From the NCBI RefSeq assembly GCF_002847505.1, contig NZ_MXAV01000010.1, forward strand, positions 1 to 55,660: a stretch of 55,660 nucleotides of DNA. Direction: 5' to 3'. Origin of the DNA: Acidithiobacillus marinus. GTDB taxonomy: Bacteria; Pseudomonadota; Gammaproteobacteria; Acidithiobacillales; Acidithiobacillaceae. Both the position numbers and the translations under genes were made by a program. Within the stretch, counting starts at the first letter, position 1; each line of letters starts with the position of its first letter. Under the pieces are notes generated by a model, which ran no database searches, was not told the DNA's origin, and worked only from the letters and a program-made list of their open reading frames with translations. This document shows, piece by piece, positions 7,459 to 16,273 of this stretch.

Positions 7459-8865
7459 ATGGCGGATGCTTTGCTGATCATTGAGGATGAGATTTTTCTG
7501 GGGCGGGAAATGTGCCGCTTTTTTGAAAAGGAAGGCTGGGAAGTGCATTGGGCGGAGCGCTTTGCCGATGCCGAGGAATTGCTGCTGAAGCAGGATCTCA
7601 GCCCGCTGGTGACTCTGGCTGACCTCAATTTGCCGGATGGGAACAGCCTCGATCTGCTGGAAAAAGTCCGGGCAAGGTCGGGTACGGGAGAATGGATTTT
7701 TCTGACGGCTTTCGGCAGCGTGCCCGATTCGGTCCGGGCCTTGCGCCTGGGGGCCTATGACTTTCTTGAAAAGCCCTGCGAGATGGAACGCCTGGAGATG
7801 GTGGTGCGTTCGGCGGGGCGGGGCGCCCGTGCCCAGCGCCGGGTGGCTGAGGATACTTCGTCCCAGCACCGCCGCTATCGCCCGGAAACCTATCTGGGTG
7901 AAAGTAGCGCCGCTGCCAGTGTGCGCAGCATGCTCGATCGTCTGGCACAGGTTCCCTACAGTGCCCTGGTGATTTCCGGCGAAACCGGGACCGGCAAGGG
8001 ACTGGCCGCACGCATCCTGCATTACAGCAGTGCCCAGGCGGGCGGGCCGATGGTGGAAATCAACTGCGCAGCCTTGCCCCGGGAATTGCTTGAATCCGAA
8101 CTGTTTGGCTATGAGCCGGGGGCATTTACCGGTGCGGCGGTACGTCATCGCGGACTGGTGGAACAGGCCAACGGGGGAACCCTGTTTCTCGATGAAATTT
8201 CCGAAATGGAGCTGGATCTGCAGGCCAAGTTGCTGAAGGTCATTGAAGATCACAACTTGCGACGGCTGGGTGGGGATCGCGCCATTAGCGTGGATGTACG
8301 CTTCATAGCCGCCAGTAATCGTGATCTCGAAGCCCAGGTCACTGCAGGTGATTTCCGCGCCGATCTTTATCATCGCTTGAGTGTGTTTCGTCTCGCTCTG
8401 CCTTCCCTGCGTGAGCGCAAGGACGATCTGCACGCGCTGGTGCCGCATTTTGTGGCTGAGTTCAATGCGCAGGCCGGAAAGCATGTGCATTATGTCAGTC
8501 CAGCAGTCTGGGCAGCACTGGAGGCTTATGACTGGCCGGGCAATGTCCGGGAACTCCGCAACGTGATTGAGCGAGCGGTATTGTTTTCCGAGACGGATGA
8601 GTTACCCATGGAGTGGTTGCAGTTGCCGGGTCAGCTCACTCATGCCTGTCCGGCGCCTGCAGGTTGCCCGGTGGACGGACAGCATATCATTTTGCCCATG
8701 GATGGCAGTATGGATCTGGAGGCCATGGAGCGGCAGATTTTGCAGCAGGTGCTCAGTTTGAGTGAGGGTAATGTCACTCGCGCTGCAAAAATGCTGGGGA
8801 TTACCCGGGAGACTTTGCGGTACCGGATTCGCAAGCATGGTCTGGGTGATGATGACGAATCCTGA
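7459..8865 (+). CDS. Sigma-54-dependent response regulator (NtrC family)
   Basis: A 468-residue transcription activator. The receiver domain (1-120) has acidic residues IIEDE and phosphoacceptor Asp55 in LADLNLPDG. The AAA+ domain (about 145-380) has Walker A GETGTGKG, the sigma-54 contact loop GAFTGA, Walker B GGTLFLDEISEM and a clear arginine-finger region. A Fis-type helix-turn-helix closes the protein (VTRAAKMLGITRETLRYRIR). It should bind upstream elements and open sigma-54 promoters when phosphorylated by the kinase encoded just before it. I found no convincing sigma-54 promoter in the 128 bp before the squalene synthase gene. Confidence 0.92.
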   Translation: MADALLIIEDEIFLGREMCRFFEKEGWEVHWAERFADAEELLLKQDLSPLVTLADLNLPDGNSLDLLEKVRARSGTGEWIFLTAFGSVPDSVRALRLGAYDFLEKPCEMERLEMVVRSAGRGARAQRRVAEDTSSQHRRYRPETYLGESSAAASVRSMLDRLAQVPYSALVISGETGTGKGLAARILHYSSAQAGGPMVEINCAALPRELLESELFGYEPGAFTGAAVRHRGLVEQANGGTLFLDEISEMELDLQAKLLKVIEDHNLRRLGGDRAISVDVRFIAASNRDLEAQVTAGDFRADLYHRLSVFRLALPSLRERKDDLHALVPHFVAEFNAQAGKHVHYVSPAVWAALEAYDWPGNVRELRNVIERAVLFSETDELPMEWLQLPGQLTHACPAPAGCPVDGQHIILPMDGSMDLEAMERQILQQVLSLSEGNVTRAAKMLGITRETLRYRIRKHGLGDDDES

Positions 8866-8970
8866 TTGGAGATGCATGGTCTATACTTGCAGAAATGTTG
8901 CGAGATAGTTACATTGCCGCGATGCAACGGGTCACTACAGGCACCCGGACAAATAGAACAAGGAGTTTGG

Positions 8971-9003
8971 ATGTCACCGGACAGGACCGCTGCATGTCGG
9001 TAG
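8971..9003 (+). other. Possible 10-codon leader ORF before squalene synthase
   Basis: ATG at 8971 lies 5 bases after AAGGAG (8960-8965), the best ribosome-binding site in this gap. It opens a frame of only ten codons (MSPDRTAACR) whose stop overlaps the squalene synthase ATG at 8994 by ten bases in another frame. This arrangement would allow translational coupling. It may equally be chance. Confidence 0.25.
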
Positions 9004-10034
9004 CCCTCGATCAGGCCTTGGCCTGGCAGCAACAACACCTGCAGCTTGTTTCGCGTACTTTTGCGTTGACCATTCCGCAGTTGCCGGAAGCCTTGCGGGC
9101 GACCGTGGGTAATGGGTATCTGCTTTGCCGTATTGCTGACACCATCGAAGATGATCCCGTCATGCTCTGGAAAGAAAAAGCCCACTGGCAGGAGATATTC
9201 CTGCAAGTCGTGGAAGGGCGGACAGTCCCCGCTGTTTTTGCCGAAGGCTTTGCAGCGGCAATGTCCGGGGAAATGCCTGCTGCCGAGCTGGATCTGGTGC
9301 GTCATACGGCCGACGTGGTGCAAATTACCCACAGTTTCAGTCCTGCTGAGCAGGCCGCCCTGGCGCGCTGTGTGCGGATCATGGGGGCAGGCATGGCCGA
9401 GTTCCAGCAGCATGCTTCCCGGCAGGGACTGGCGGATATTCCGGCCCTGGATCGCTACTGTTATGTGGTGGCGGGGGTAGTTGGTGAAATGCTGACCAGT
9501 CTCTTTGTGGAATACGAACCCCGTTTGCGTTCCCGGGAAGCGGAAATGCAGAAACTGGCTGTATCTTTTGGCCAGGGTTTGCAGATGACCAACATTCTCA
9601 AGGATATCTGGGATGACTGGGCTCGCGGCGTAAGCTGGATGCCCGCCAGCCTCTTTGCCCGGTACGGTTGCGATATTGCCAGCCTGCAGCCGGGCAGCCA
9701 GGATCCTGGCTTTCAAGAGGGACTGGAAATCTTGCTGGATATAGCGGCCAAACATCTGGAAAACGCGCTGCACTATACCCTGATGATTCCGGCAGCGCAG
9801 ACTGGCATGCGCGATTTTTGTCTTTGGGCGCTGGCTATGGCGGTGTTGACCTTGCGACGTATTGCCGAAAATCCGACTTTTGCCGCCGGGGCTGAGGTCA
9901 AAATCAGCCGCAACAGCGTACAGTGGGTCGTGCTCCTGTCCAAGCTCATGCACCGCTCGGATGCCCTGTTGCTGGCCAGTTTTCGGGCGGCGATCAAACC
10001 CCTGCGGTGCGCGCCGCTGGCTGCACAGGCATGA
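8994..10034 (+). CDS. Squalene synthase (squalene/phytoene synthase family)
   Basis: A 346-residue enzyme that condenses two farnesyl diphosphates, probably to squalene, the substrate of the next gene's cyclase. First Asp-rich motif: LLCRIADTIEDDP (Asp49-Asp54); second: LQMTNILKDIWDDW. SRTFALTIPQLP and YCYVVAGVVGEMLTSLF resemble the eukaryote-type squalene synthases more than the HpnC/HpnD pair. No HpnC, HpnD or HpnE homologue is seen, so this single enzyme probably does the whole conversion. ATG 8994 is chosen because upstream in-frame starts (8895, 8924) add residues unlike the family. It overlaps the cyclase gene by ATGA. Confidence 0.85.
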   Translation: MSVALDQALAWQQQHLQLVSRTFALTIPQLPEALRATVGNGYLLCRIADTIEDDPVMLWKEKAHWQEIFLQVVEGRTVPAVFAEGFAAAMSGEMPAAELDLVRHTADVVQITHSFSPAEQAALARCVRIMGAGMAEFQQHASRQGLADIPALDRYCYVVAGVVGEMLTSLFVEYEPRLRSREAEMQKLAVSFGQGLQMTNILKDIWDDWARGVSWMPASLFARYGCDIASLQPGSQDPGFQEGLEILLDIAAKHLENALHYTLMIPAAQTGMRDFCLWALAMAVLTLRRIAENPTFAAGAEVKISRNSVQWVVLLSKLMHRSDALLLASFRAAIKPLRCAPLAAQA

Positions 10035-11992
10035 ATCGCTTGTTGCAACCAATGCCTTTGGCCGGCGAGATGCTGCGTACATTTCGGACGCAAAGCCGCG
10101 AACAGACCCCCGCCGATGCCTTGGAGACTGCGCGGCGCTTGCTGCTTGAAAAGCAGGCGTCTGACGGACATTGGTGTTTTGAATTTGAAGCCGACTGCAC
10201 CATTCCTGCGGAATACATTCTGATGCAGCATTACATGGATGAGCGGGATCCGGCCCTGGAGGCCAAAATTGCCGTGTATTTGCGCAGTAAACAGGCGGAT
10301 CATGGCGGTTGGCCGCTGTATTACGGCGGGCATTTTGATCTGAGTGCTTCGGTGAAAGCCTACTATGCCCTGAAACTAGCGGGTGATGCCCCGGATCTGC
10401 CCCATATGCGCCGAGCCCGAGAGGCGATTCTCGCCCACGGCGGTGCCGAACACGCCAACGTGTTCACCCGGATTACCCTGGCCCTTTTTGCCCAGGTGCC
10501 GTGGCGGGCGGTGCCTTCCATCCCGGTGGAGATCATGCTCCTGCCGCGCTGGTTTCCCTTTCATATTTACAAAGTGGCGTCCTGGTCGCGGACCGTCATG
10601 GTACCGCTGTTTATTTTGTGCAGTCTCAAGGCCCAGGCCAAAAACCCTCTGAAAGTGCATATTCGTGAGTTGTTTCGTCGGCCACCCGAACAAATTCAGG
10701 ATTATTTTGCCTGTGCCCGTCAGGGGCTGGTAGCCCGGAGTTTTCTGGCCCTGGATCGTTTCTGGGAGGTGATCGAAAAGGGCATTCCCGCTGCGCTGCG
10801 CCGGATTGCCGTACGTCGGGCCGAGCAGTGGTTTACGGCGCGTATCAACGGAGAAGACGGTTTGAACGGGATTTTCCCGGCCATGGTCAATGCCCATGAG
10901 GCCCTGGAGCTGCTGGGTTATGCCCCGGAACATCCCTATCGTCAGGCAACCGCTGCGGCATTGCATAAACTGGTGGTGGAGCGAGCCGATGATGCTTACT
11001 GCCAGCCCTGCATGTCTCCGGTCTGGGATACTTGTCTGGCCCTCCATGCGCTGATCGAGGCTGATGGCCCCGAGAATCTGGGAGATGCGGCAGAAAAAGC
11101 CATTGCCTGGTTGAAGGCGCGGCAGATTCGTCAGGAGCCGGGAGACTGGCAGGTGCAGCGCCCCCATCTGGCGGGAGGCGGCTGGGCTTTTCAGTATGCC
11201 AACCCTTACTATCCTGACCTGGACGATACTGCAGCAGTGGCTTGGGCGCTGGCGCGGGCCGGACGCCCGGAGGATCAGGAGAGTATCGAAACAGCCGCCA
11301 ACTGGCTGGCGGGAATGCAGTCCCGCAATGGTGGGTTTGGTGCTTATGATGTGGATAATACCCATTATTATCTGAATGAAATTCCCTTTGCCGATCATAA
11401 GGCGCTGCTGGATCCTCCGACTGCGGATGTGACCGGCAGGGTCGTGGCCTTTCTCGGTTATCTGGGCCGGGCCCGGGATCGAGATGTGCTGCGCCGGGCG
11501 GTTGCCTATCTGCTCCGCGAACAGGAATCTTCCGGAGCCTGGTTTGGTCGCTGGGGCACCAATTATATTTACGGTACCTGGTCGGTGCTGATGGCGCTGG
11601 GAGAATTGCAGGATCCTTCCCTGCAACCGGCCATGGATCGGGCCGCCGACTGGCTGCGGGCCATGCAGCAGGCCGATGGTGGCTGGGGAGAAAACAACGA
11701 TTCCTACGCAGAACCCGGGCTGGCCGGTGCAGGACAGGATTCCACGGCCGCCCAGACCGCCTGGGCCTGTCTGGGCCTGATGGCGGCCGGTGATAAGGGC
11801 TCCAGGGCGCTGCGGCGCGGAATTCACTGGCTGGAGACTCATCAGGATAGCCATTCGGGCTGGCAGGATCCTTTTTTCAATGCCCCGGGATTCCCCAAGG
11901 TGTTCTATCTCATTTACCACGGTTACAGCGTGTATTTTCCCCTCTGGGCTCTGGCCCGATTCCGGAATCTGGGATGTCAGCCCCACGGATAG
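10031..11992 (+). CDS. shc: Squalene-hopene cyclase
   Basis: A 653-residue monotopic membrane enzyme (HpnF) that cyclises squalene to hopene and hopanol. The catalytic DXDDTA motif is PDLDDTAAVAW, near residue 396. Several QW repeats are visible, for example QADHGGWPLYY, MQSRNGGFGAYD, QESSGAWFGRWG and MQQADGGWGEN. A non-polar channel helix with VPWRAVPSIPVEIML fits the family. ATG 10031 overlaps the stop of the squalene synthase gene (ATGA), and the protein then has normal family length; longer in-frame starts lie inside the upstream gene. Confidence 0.96.
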   Translation: MNRLLQPMPLAGEMLRTFRTQSREQTPADALETARRLLLEKQASDGHWCFEFEADCTIPAEYILMQHYMDERDPALEAKIAVYLRSKQADHGGWPLYYGGHFDLSASVKAYYALKLAGDAPDLPHMRRAREAILAHGGAEHANVFTRITLALFAQVPWRAVPSIPVEIMLLPRWFPFHIYKVASWSRTVMVPLFILCSLKAQAKNPLKVHIRELFRRPPEQIQDYFACARQGLVARSFLALDRFWEVIEKGIPAALRRIAVRRAEQWFTARINGEDGLNGIFPAMVNAHEALELLGYAPEHPYRQATAAALHKLVVERADDAYCQPCMSPVWDTCLALHALIEADGPENLGDAAEKAIAWLKARQIRQEPGDWQVQRPHLAGGGWAFQYANPYYPDLDDTAAVAWALARAGRPEDQESIETAANWLAGMQSRNGGFGAYDVDNTHYYLNEIPFADHKALLDPPTADVTGRVVAFLGYLGRARDRDVLRRAVAYLLREQESSGAWFGRWGTNYIYGTWSVLMALGELQDPSLQPAMDRAADWLRAMQQADGGWGENNDSYAEPGLAGAGQDSTAAQTAWACLGLMAAGDKGSRALRRGIHWLETHQDSHSGWQDPFFNAPGFPKVFYLIYHGYSVYFPLWALARFRNLGCQPHG

Positions 11993-12681
11993 GTGTAGTG
12001 GTGGCCCTGGATGCCGAAGCCCAGACCCTTCATTCCGGCACCTTAAGCCATCAACGGATGATTGCGGTCAGTGATCAACTCAGCATGGTGATTTCGGGCA
12101 TGGGGCCTTTAGCTGCCAAGCAGGCCGCTGAACAATTACTGCAGTCTGGTGTTGCCGCTTTGCTCTCCTGGGGAACCGCCGGCGGGCTGAATCCGGATTG
12201 TCAGGCCGGAGATCTGCTGGTGCCGGAACAGGTGGTCTGGAATGGACGCCACTGGCCGGTGGACCCGGCCTGGCGTATGACCCTCTTGCACCAGCTTTCT
12301 TCCCGGGTGCCGGGTGGTGACCTGTGTTCCGTAAGTTTGCCCTGTGCTTCCATTGCCGCCAAGGCCCAACTTCGGGCAGAACATCCTGATGCCCAGGCAG
12401 TAGATATGGAGAGCGGGGCGGTAGCGGAGTGCTCTACCCGGGCAGGTCTGCCCTTTCTGGTAGTGCGCAGTGTGGTGGACCCTGCCAGCCAGGCGCTGCC
12501 AGCCACTGCCACCCGTAGTGTCGATGCCTATGGCCGGCCGCGCTGGCTGCCCTTGTTGGGGGGGCTGCTGCATCATCCCGGTGACCTGCCAGCCCTCATG
12601 GGGCTGGGCCGACAAATGCAGGCGGCCTTGCAGGGTTTGCGTCGGGTCCAGCCTTATCTCGAAACAGCGAGGCCGTCATGA
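11974..12681 (+). CDS. hpnG: Hopanoid-associated nucleoside phosphorylase HpnG
   Basis: A 235-residue enzyme of the purine nucleoside phosphorylase fold. In the known pathway HpnG removes adenine from adenosylhopane (made by HpnH) to give ribosylhopane. Visible: IGVVVALDAEAQTL, VISGMGPLAAKQAAEQLL, LLSWGTAGGLNP, and the substrate-binding VDMESGAVAECSTRAGLPF followed by VVRSVVDPA. It overlaps the cyclase gene by 19 bp and hpnA by 4 bp, so it is tightly coupled in the hopanoid operon. Confidence 0.9.
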   Translation: MSAPRIGVVVALDAEAQTLHSGTLSHQRMIAVSDQLSMVISGMGPLAAKQAAEQLLQSGVAALLSWGTAGGLNPDCQAGDLLVPEQVVWNGRHWPVDPAWRMTLLHQLSSRVPGGDLCSVSLPCASIAAKAQLRAEHPDAQAVDMESGAVAECSTRAGLPFLVVRSVVDPASQALPATATRSVDAYGRPRWLPLLGGLLHHPGDLPALMGLGRQMQAALQGLRRVQPYLETARPS

Positions 12682-13667
12682 AAGCCCTGCTGACCGGTGC
12701 ATCGGGTTTTGTGGGGGGGGCGGTACTCCGGCGTCTGCTCGCCGAAGGTCTGGAGGTCCGGGTCTTGTATCGTCCGGGGGCTGACAGCAGCAACTGGGAA
12801 GGGTTGGAGGTGGAGCCGTTTCCGGGGGATCTGGCGGATGGCCGGGCTCTGGATAAAGCCGTTGCCGGTTGCTCTCTGGTGTTTCATGTGGCCGCCGATT
12901 ATCGCCTGTGGGTACCCGATCCCCAATCCATGTACGCCGCTAATGTAGAAGGGAGCGAACGGCTGGCCCGGGCGGCCCTGGATGCGGGGGTGGAGCGCTT
13001 CATTTATACCAGCAGCGTGGCAGTACTCGGGCATTATACGGATGGCCGGGTGGCTGATGAAGCTGCCCCTTCCACGCTGGAGGACATGATCGGGCATTAC
13101 AAACGCTCCAAATTTCTGGCAGAGGAGGCGCTGCACAAACTCTGTCAGCATGAGGCCGCGCCGATTGTGATCGTCAATCCTTCCACACCCATTGGGCCTG
13201 CGGATCGCAAACCCACCCCGACCGGGCGCCTGGTGCGGGATGCCGCAGCTGGGAAAATGCCCGCTTATGTGGATACGGGCCTGAATGTGGTGCATGTGGA
13301 TGATGTGGCCATGGGACACTGGCAGGCTTTTCTGCATGGTGAGCCGGGGCAACGCTATATTCTCGGCGGCGACAATCTTTCCTTGCAGGCCATTCTGACC
13401 CGCATTGCCGGTCTTACCGGCAAACGTTCGCCGCTGCTGCGCATTCCGCGCAAGATGCTTTATCCTCTGGCCTGGACCGCCGAGAGTGTGGTGCGCCTGC
13501 AAGGGCGGGGGACGCCCCTGGTGACCCTGGATGAGCTGCGCATGGCCGCCCATAAAATGTATTTTTCCTCGCAGAAAGCTGAGGAGCAGCTGCATTATGT
13601 GCATCGTCCGGCCGAAGAAGCCTTGCGCGATGCGGTGAAATGGTTTGCCGAACATCATTATTTGTGA
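12678..13667 (+). CDS. hpnA: Hopanoid-associated sugar epimerase/dehydrogenase HpnA
   Basis: A 329-residue extended short-chain dehydrogenase. The NAD(P)-binding motif is LLTGASGFVGGAVLRRLL at the N-terminus, with FHVAADYRLWVPD, the YTSSVAVLG strand and catalytic Tyr-x3-Lys in HYKRSKFLAEE. VNPSTPIGPADRKPTPTG is typical of HpnA. Its reaction is not established; roles in side-chain sugar modification have been suggested. It overlaps hpnG by ATGA and is 2 bp before hpnI. Confidence 0.9.
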   Translation: MKALLTGASGFVGGAVLRRLLAEGLEVRVLYRPGADSSNWEGLEVEPFPGDLADGRALDKAVAGCSLVFHVAADYRLWVPDPQSMYAANVEGSERLARAALDAGVERFIYTSSVAVLGHYTDGRVADEAAPSTLEDMIGHYKRSKFLAEEALHKLCQHEAAPIVIVNPSTPIGPADRKPTPTGRLVRDAAAGKMPAYVDTGLNVVHVDDVAMGHWQAFLHGEPGQRYILGGDNLSLQAILTRIAGLTGKRSPLLRIPRKMLYPLAWTAESVVRLQGRGTPLVTLDELRMAAHKMYFSSQKAEEQLHYVHRPAEEALRDAVKWFAEHHYL

Positions 13668-13669
13668 TC

Positions 13670-14842
13670 ATGATGGATGAGATTCTGCAGGGACTGTTGT
13701 TCTTGCTGGCCATGGCGGCCCTGGGTTATCAGCTTCTCGCCATGTGGGTGCTGCGGGCCTGGCGGCCGGTGCTGACCGAGGCAGATGGTGTTTCCCTGCT
13801 TGCTGCCGATGAAACATTACCCGCCCTGAGCCTGCTCAAGCCCTTGCATGGCGATGATGGGCATTTGTATGCCTGCCTGCGCAGCTTTTGTCTGCAGGAT
13901 TATCCCTGCTATGAAATTGTTGCCGGGGTGCAGGATGCCGACGATGCGGCCATTGCCGTAGTGCAGCGCCTCCAACGAGAGTTTCCTGAGTTGGATCTGC
14001 GTTGGGTGCTGACAGAAGAAAAAACGGGGCGTAATCCCAAGGTCAACAATCTCACGGGTATTCTCGGCGCCTGTAAGTATGATCTGCTGCTGATCAGTGA
14101 TGCCGACATTGTGGTCGGACCCCATTATCTGCGCCAGCTGCTGCCGCAGTTGGCGGACCCGCACACGGGGGTGCTGACCTGCCTGTATCGGGGACTGGCC
14201 GAAGCGAACCTCGCTTCCCGGTTGCTGGCCAGTCAGATCAACAGTCTTTTTTTACCCTCGGTGCTGGTTTCGACCCGGCTGGGGCCCAATATTTTCTGTG
14301 GAGGCGCAACCATGGCCTTGCAGCGCTCTACCCTGCAGGCGCTTGGCGGATTGCAAAGGCTGGCCGATCAACTGGCTGATGATTACTGGCTGGGTGCCCA
14401 TGCCCGCCAGCTGGGTAAAGCTACGATCCTTGCCGATTATGTGGTGGATACCCGAGTGCAGGAAGCCAACTTTCGAGTATTTTATCAACATGCCTTACGT
14501 TGGGCGCGCACGACCCACAGCGTGCAGCCGATGGGCTACCGTTTGGCTTTTTTTAGTTATCCTTTGCCGCTGGTGACGCTGCTGACCCCCTGGCTCCTGC
14601 TGGGGTCGGGATGGGGAGGGATCATACCGCTGGGTATGGTCCTCTTGTTGCGCCTCGTGTACCATAGGCAAATTATGCACAAACTCAGTGCAACAGATAC
14701 TTGGGTAATAGCTCTGCTGGCAGATTTTGTGGGGCTGTGGATTTGGTTTCATGGACTCTTTGCCCGGCAGGTCGCCTGGCGGGGAGCACAATTTAAGGTC
14801 GGTGCTGACGGACGTCTGGGCGGCCAAGATGGAGCAAGATAA
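13670..14842 (+). CDS. hpnI: Hopanoid glycosyltransferase HpnI
   Basis: A 390-residue membrane-bound GT2 enzyme. It has an N-terminal helix (LQGLLFLLAMAALGYQLLAM), a GT-A domain with LSLLKPLHGDDGHLYACLRS, LISDADIVVG as metal-binding DxD, and QxxRW-like HALRWARTTHS, then two or three C-terminal helices. In Burkholderia, HpnI adds an N-acetylglucosamine-like sugar to bacteriohopanetetrol, the first step to the cyclitol ether. ATG 13670 (or 13673) directly follows the hpnA stop; the longer in-frame start at 13640 lies inside hpnA. Confidence 0.88.
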   Translation: MMDEILQGLLFLLAMAALGYQLLAMWVLRAWRPVLTEADGVSLLAADETLPALSLLKPLHGDDGHLYACLRSFCLQDYPCYEIVAGVQDADDAAIAVVQRLQREFPELDLRWVLTEEKTGRNPKVNNLTGILGACKYDLLLISDADIVVGPHYLRQLLPQLADPHTGVLTCLYRGLAEANLASRLLASQINSLFLPSVLVSTRLGPNIFCGGATMALQRSTLQALGGLQRLADQLADDYWLGAHARQLGKATILADYVVDTRVQEANFRVFYQHALRWARTTHSVQPMGYRLAFFSYPLPLVTLLTPWLLLGSGWGGIIPLGMVLLLRLVYHRQIMHKLSATDTWVIALLADFVGLWIWFHGLFARQVAWRGAQFKVGADGRLGGQDGAR

Positions 14843-16272
14843 TGACGATGAAAACCCTTTTCCTGCAGGCACCTTCTTTTGAAGGCTTTGACGGTGGTGC
14901 TGGTTCCCGTTATCAGGCCAAACGGGAAATTCGTTCTTTCTGGTTTCCCACCTGGCTGGCCCAGCCGGCCGCGATGATTCCCGGCAGTCGTCTGCTCGAT
15001 GCCCCGCCGGCTGATGTGAGTGTGGAAGAAACCCTGGAAGTGGCCGCTGCCTATGAATTGTGCATCATTCATACCAGTACGCCTTCCTTTTCTTCGGATG
15101 TGCGCATGGCGGAATTGCTCAAGGAGCATTATCCGAAAATGATGATCGGGATGGTTGGTGCCAAGGTCGCCGTCGAACCCGAGGAGTCCCTGCGCGATGC
15201 TGGCCATGCCGTGGACTTTGTGGCCCGTGAAGAATTTGACTACACCCTCAAGGAAATTGCCGAAGGCCGTCCCCTGAGTGAGGTGGATGGTATCAACTAT
15301 CGCGCTGAGGACGGGCAACTGATCCATAACCCCGACCGGGCTATGATTGAAGACATGGATGCCCTGCCTTTTGTGTCGGAAGTGTACAAGCGCGATCTGC
15401 ATATTGAAGATTATTTCATCGGCTACCTCAAGCACCCTTATATTTCCTTTTATACGGGTCGGGGATGTCGTTCCCAGTGTACCTTCTGCCTCTGGCCCCA
15501 GACTGTTGGCGGGCATCGTTACCGGACCCGCAGTGCTGCCAATGTCGTTGAAGAAGTGCGCTACATTCAGAAAAACTTTCCCCAGGTCAAGGAAATTTTC
15601 TTTGACGATGATACCTTTACGGATGATCGTCCACGCGCGGAGGAAATCGCCCGGGGTCTGGGCCAACTGGGGGTGACTTGGTCCTGCAATGCCAAGGCCA
15701 ATGTCCCCTATGAAACCCTCAAGGTATTGCGGGAAAACGGTCTGCGTTTGTTGCTGGTGGGTTATGAATCCGGTGACCAGCAGATTCTCAATAATATCAA
15801 AAAGGGCATCAAGGTGGAGGCAGCACGTAAATTTACGGCGGACTGCCACAAACTGGGTATTGTCATTCACGGCACCTTCATTCTCGGCCTGCCCGGAGAA
15901 ACCAAGGAAACCATTCAAAAAACCATCGAATTTGCCAAGGAAATCAATCCGCATACCATACAGGTGTCGCTGGCAGCCCCTTATCCCGGGACCTTTTTGT
16001 ACAATCAGGCCAAGGAGCAGGGCTGGCTGACCGAGGAAGATGAATCCCATCTGGTCAATGACCGGGGGGTGCAGATCAGCCCGATGAGTTATCCGCACCT
16101 GAATCACACGGAAATATTTGATTCCGTAGAAACCATGTACAAACGTTTCTACTTCCGTGCCGGGAAAATTGCTGAAATCACAGGTGAAATGCTGAAAAGC
16201 ACACAGATGATGAAGCGACGTTTGCGGGAGGGCGTTGAGTTTGTGCGCTTCCTGCGGCAGCGCCACGGCTGA
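14842..16272 (+). CDS. hpnJ: Hopanoid B12-binding radical SAM protein HpnJ
   Basis: A 476-residue enzyme with an N-terminal cobalamin-binding-like domain and a radical SAM core. The [4Fe-4S] cysteines are in GRGCRSQCTFC (Cys209, Cys213, Cys216). Other family blocks are FFDDDTFTDDRPRAEEIA and LVGYESGDQQILNNIKKG. HpnJ is proposed to contract the hexosamine ring to the cyclitol of bacteriohopane cyclitol ether, after HpnI and HpnK have acted. It starts within the hpnI stop (TAATG) and is followed almost without gap by hpnK. Confidence 0.92.
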   Translation: MTMKTLFLQAPSFEGFDGGAGSRYQAKREIRSFWFPTWLAQPAAMIPGSRLLDAPPADVSVEETLEVAAAYELCIIHTSTPSFSSDVRMAELLKEHYPKMMIGMVGAKVAVEPEESLRDAGHAVDFVAREEFDYTLKEIAEGRPLSEVDGINYRAEDGQLIHNPDRAMIEDMDALPFVSEVYKRDLHIEDYFIGYLKHPYISFYTGRGCRSQCTFCLWPQTVGGHRYRTRSAANVVEEVRYIQKNFPQVKEIFFDDDTFTDDRPRAEEIARGLGQLGVTWSCNAKANVPYETLKVLRENGLRLLLVGYESGDQQILNNIKKGIKVEAARKFTADCHKLGIVIHGTFILGLPGETKETIQKTIEFAKEINPHTIQVSLAAPYPGTFLYNQAKEQGWLTEEDESHLVNDRGVQISPMSYPHLNHTEIFDSVETMYKRFYFRAGKIAEITGEMLKSTQMMKRRLREGVEFVRFLRQRHG

Positions 16273-16273
16273 A

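Noticed and set aside
8866-8993. A sigma-54 promoter before squalene synthase (TGGTCTATACTTGC)
   Set aside because: The GG and GC elements are nine instead of ten bases apart and the flanking consensus is poor.
10376-11986. A 536-codon open frame antisense to squalene-hopene cyclase
   Set aside because: The sense strand carries the DXDDTA and QW motifs; the long antisense frame is a by-product of codon bias.
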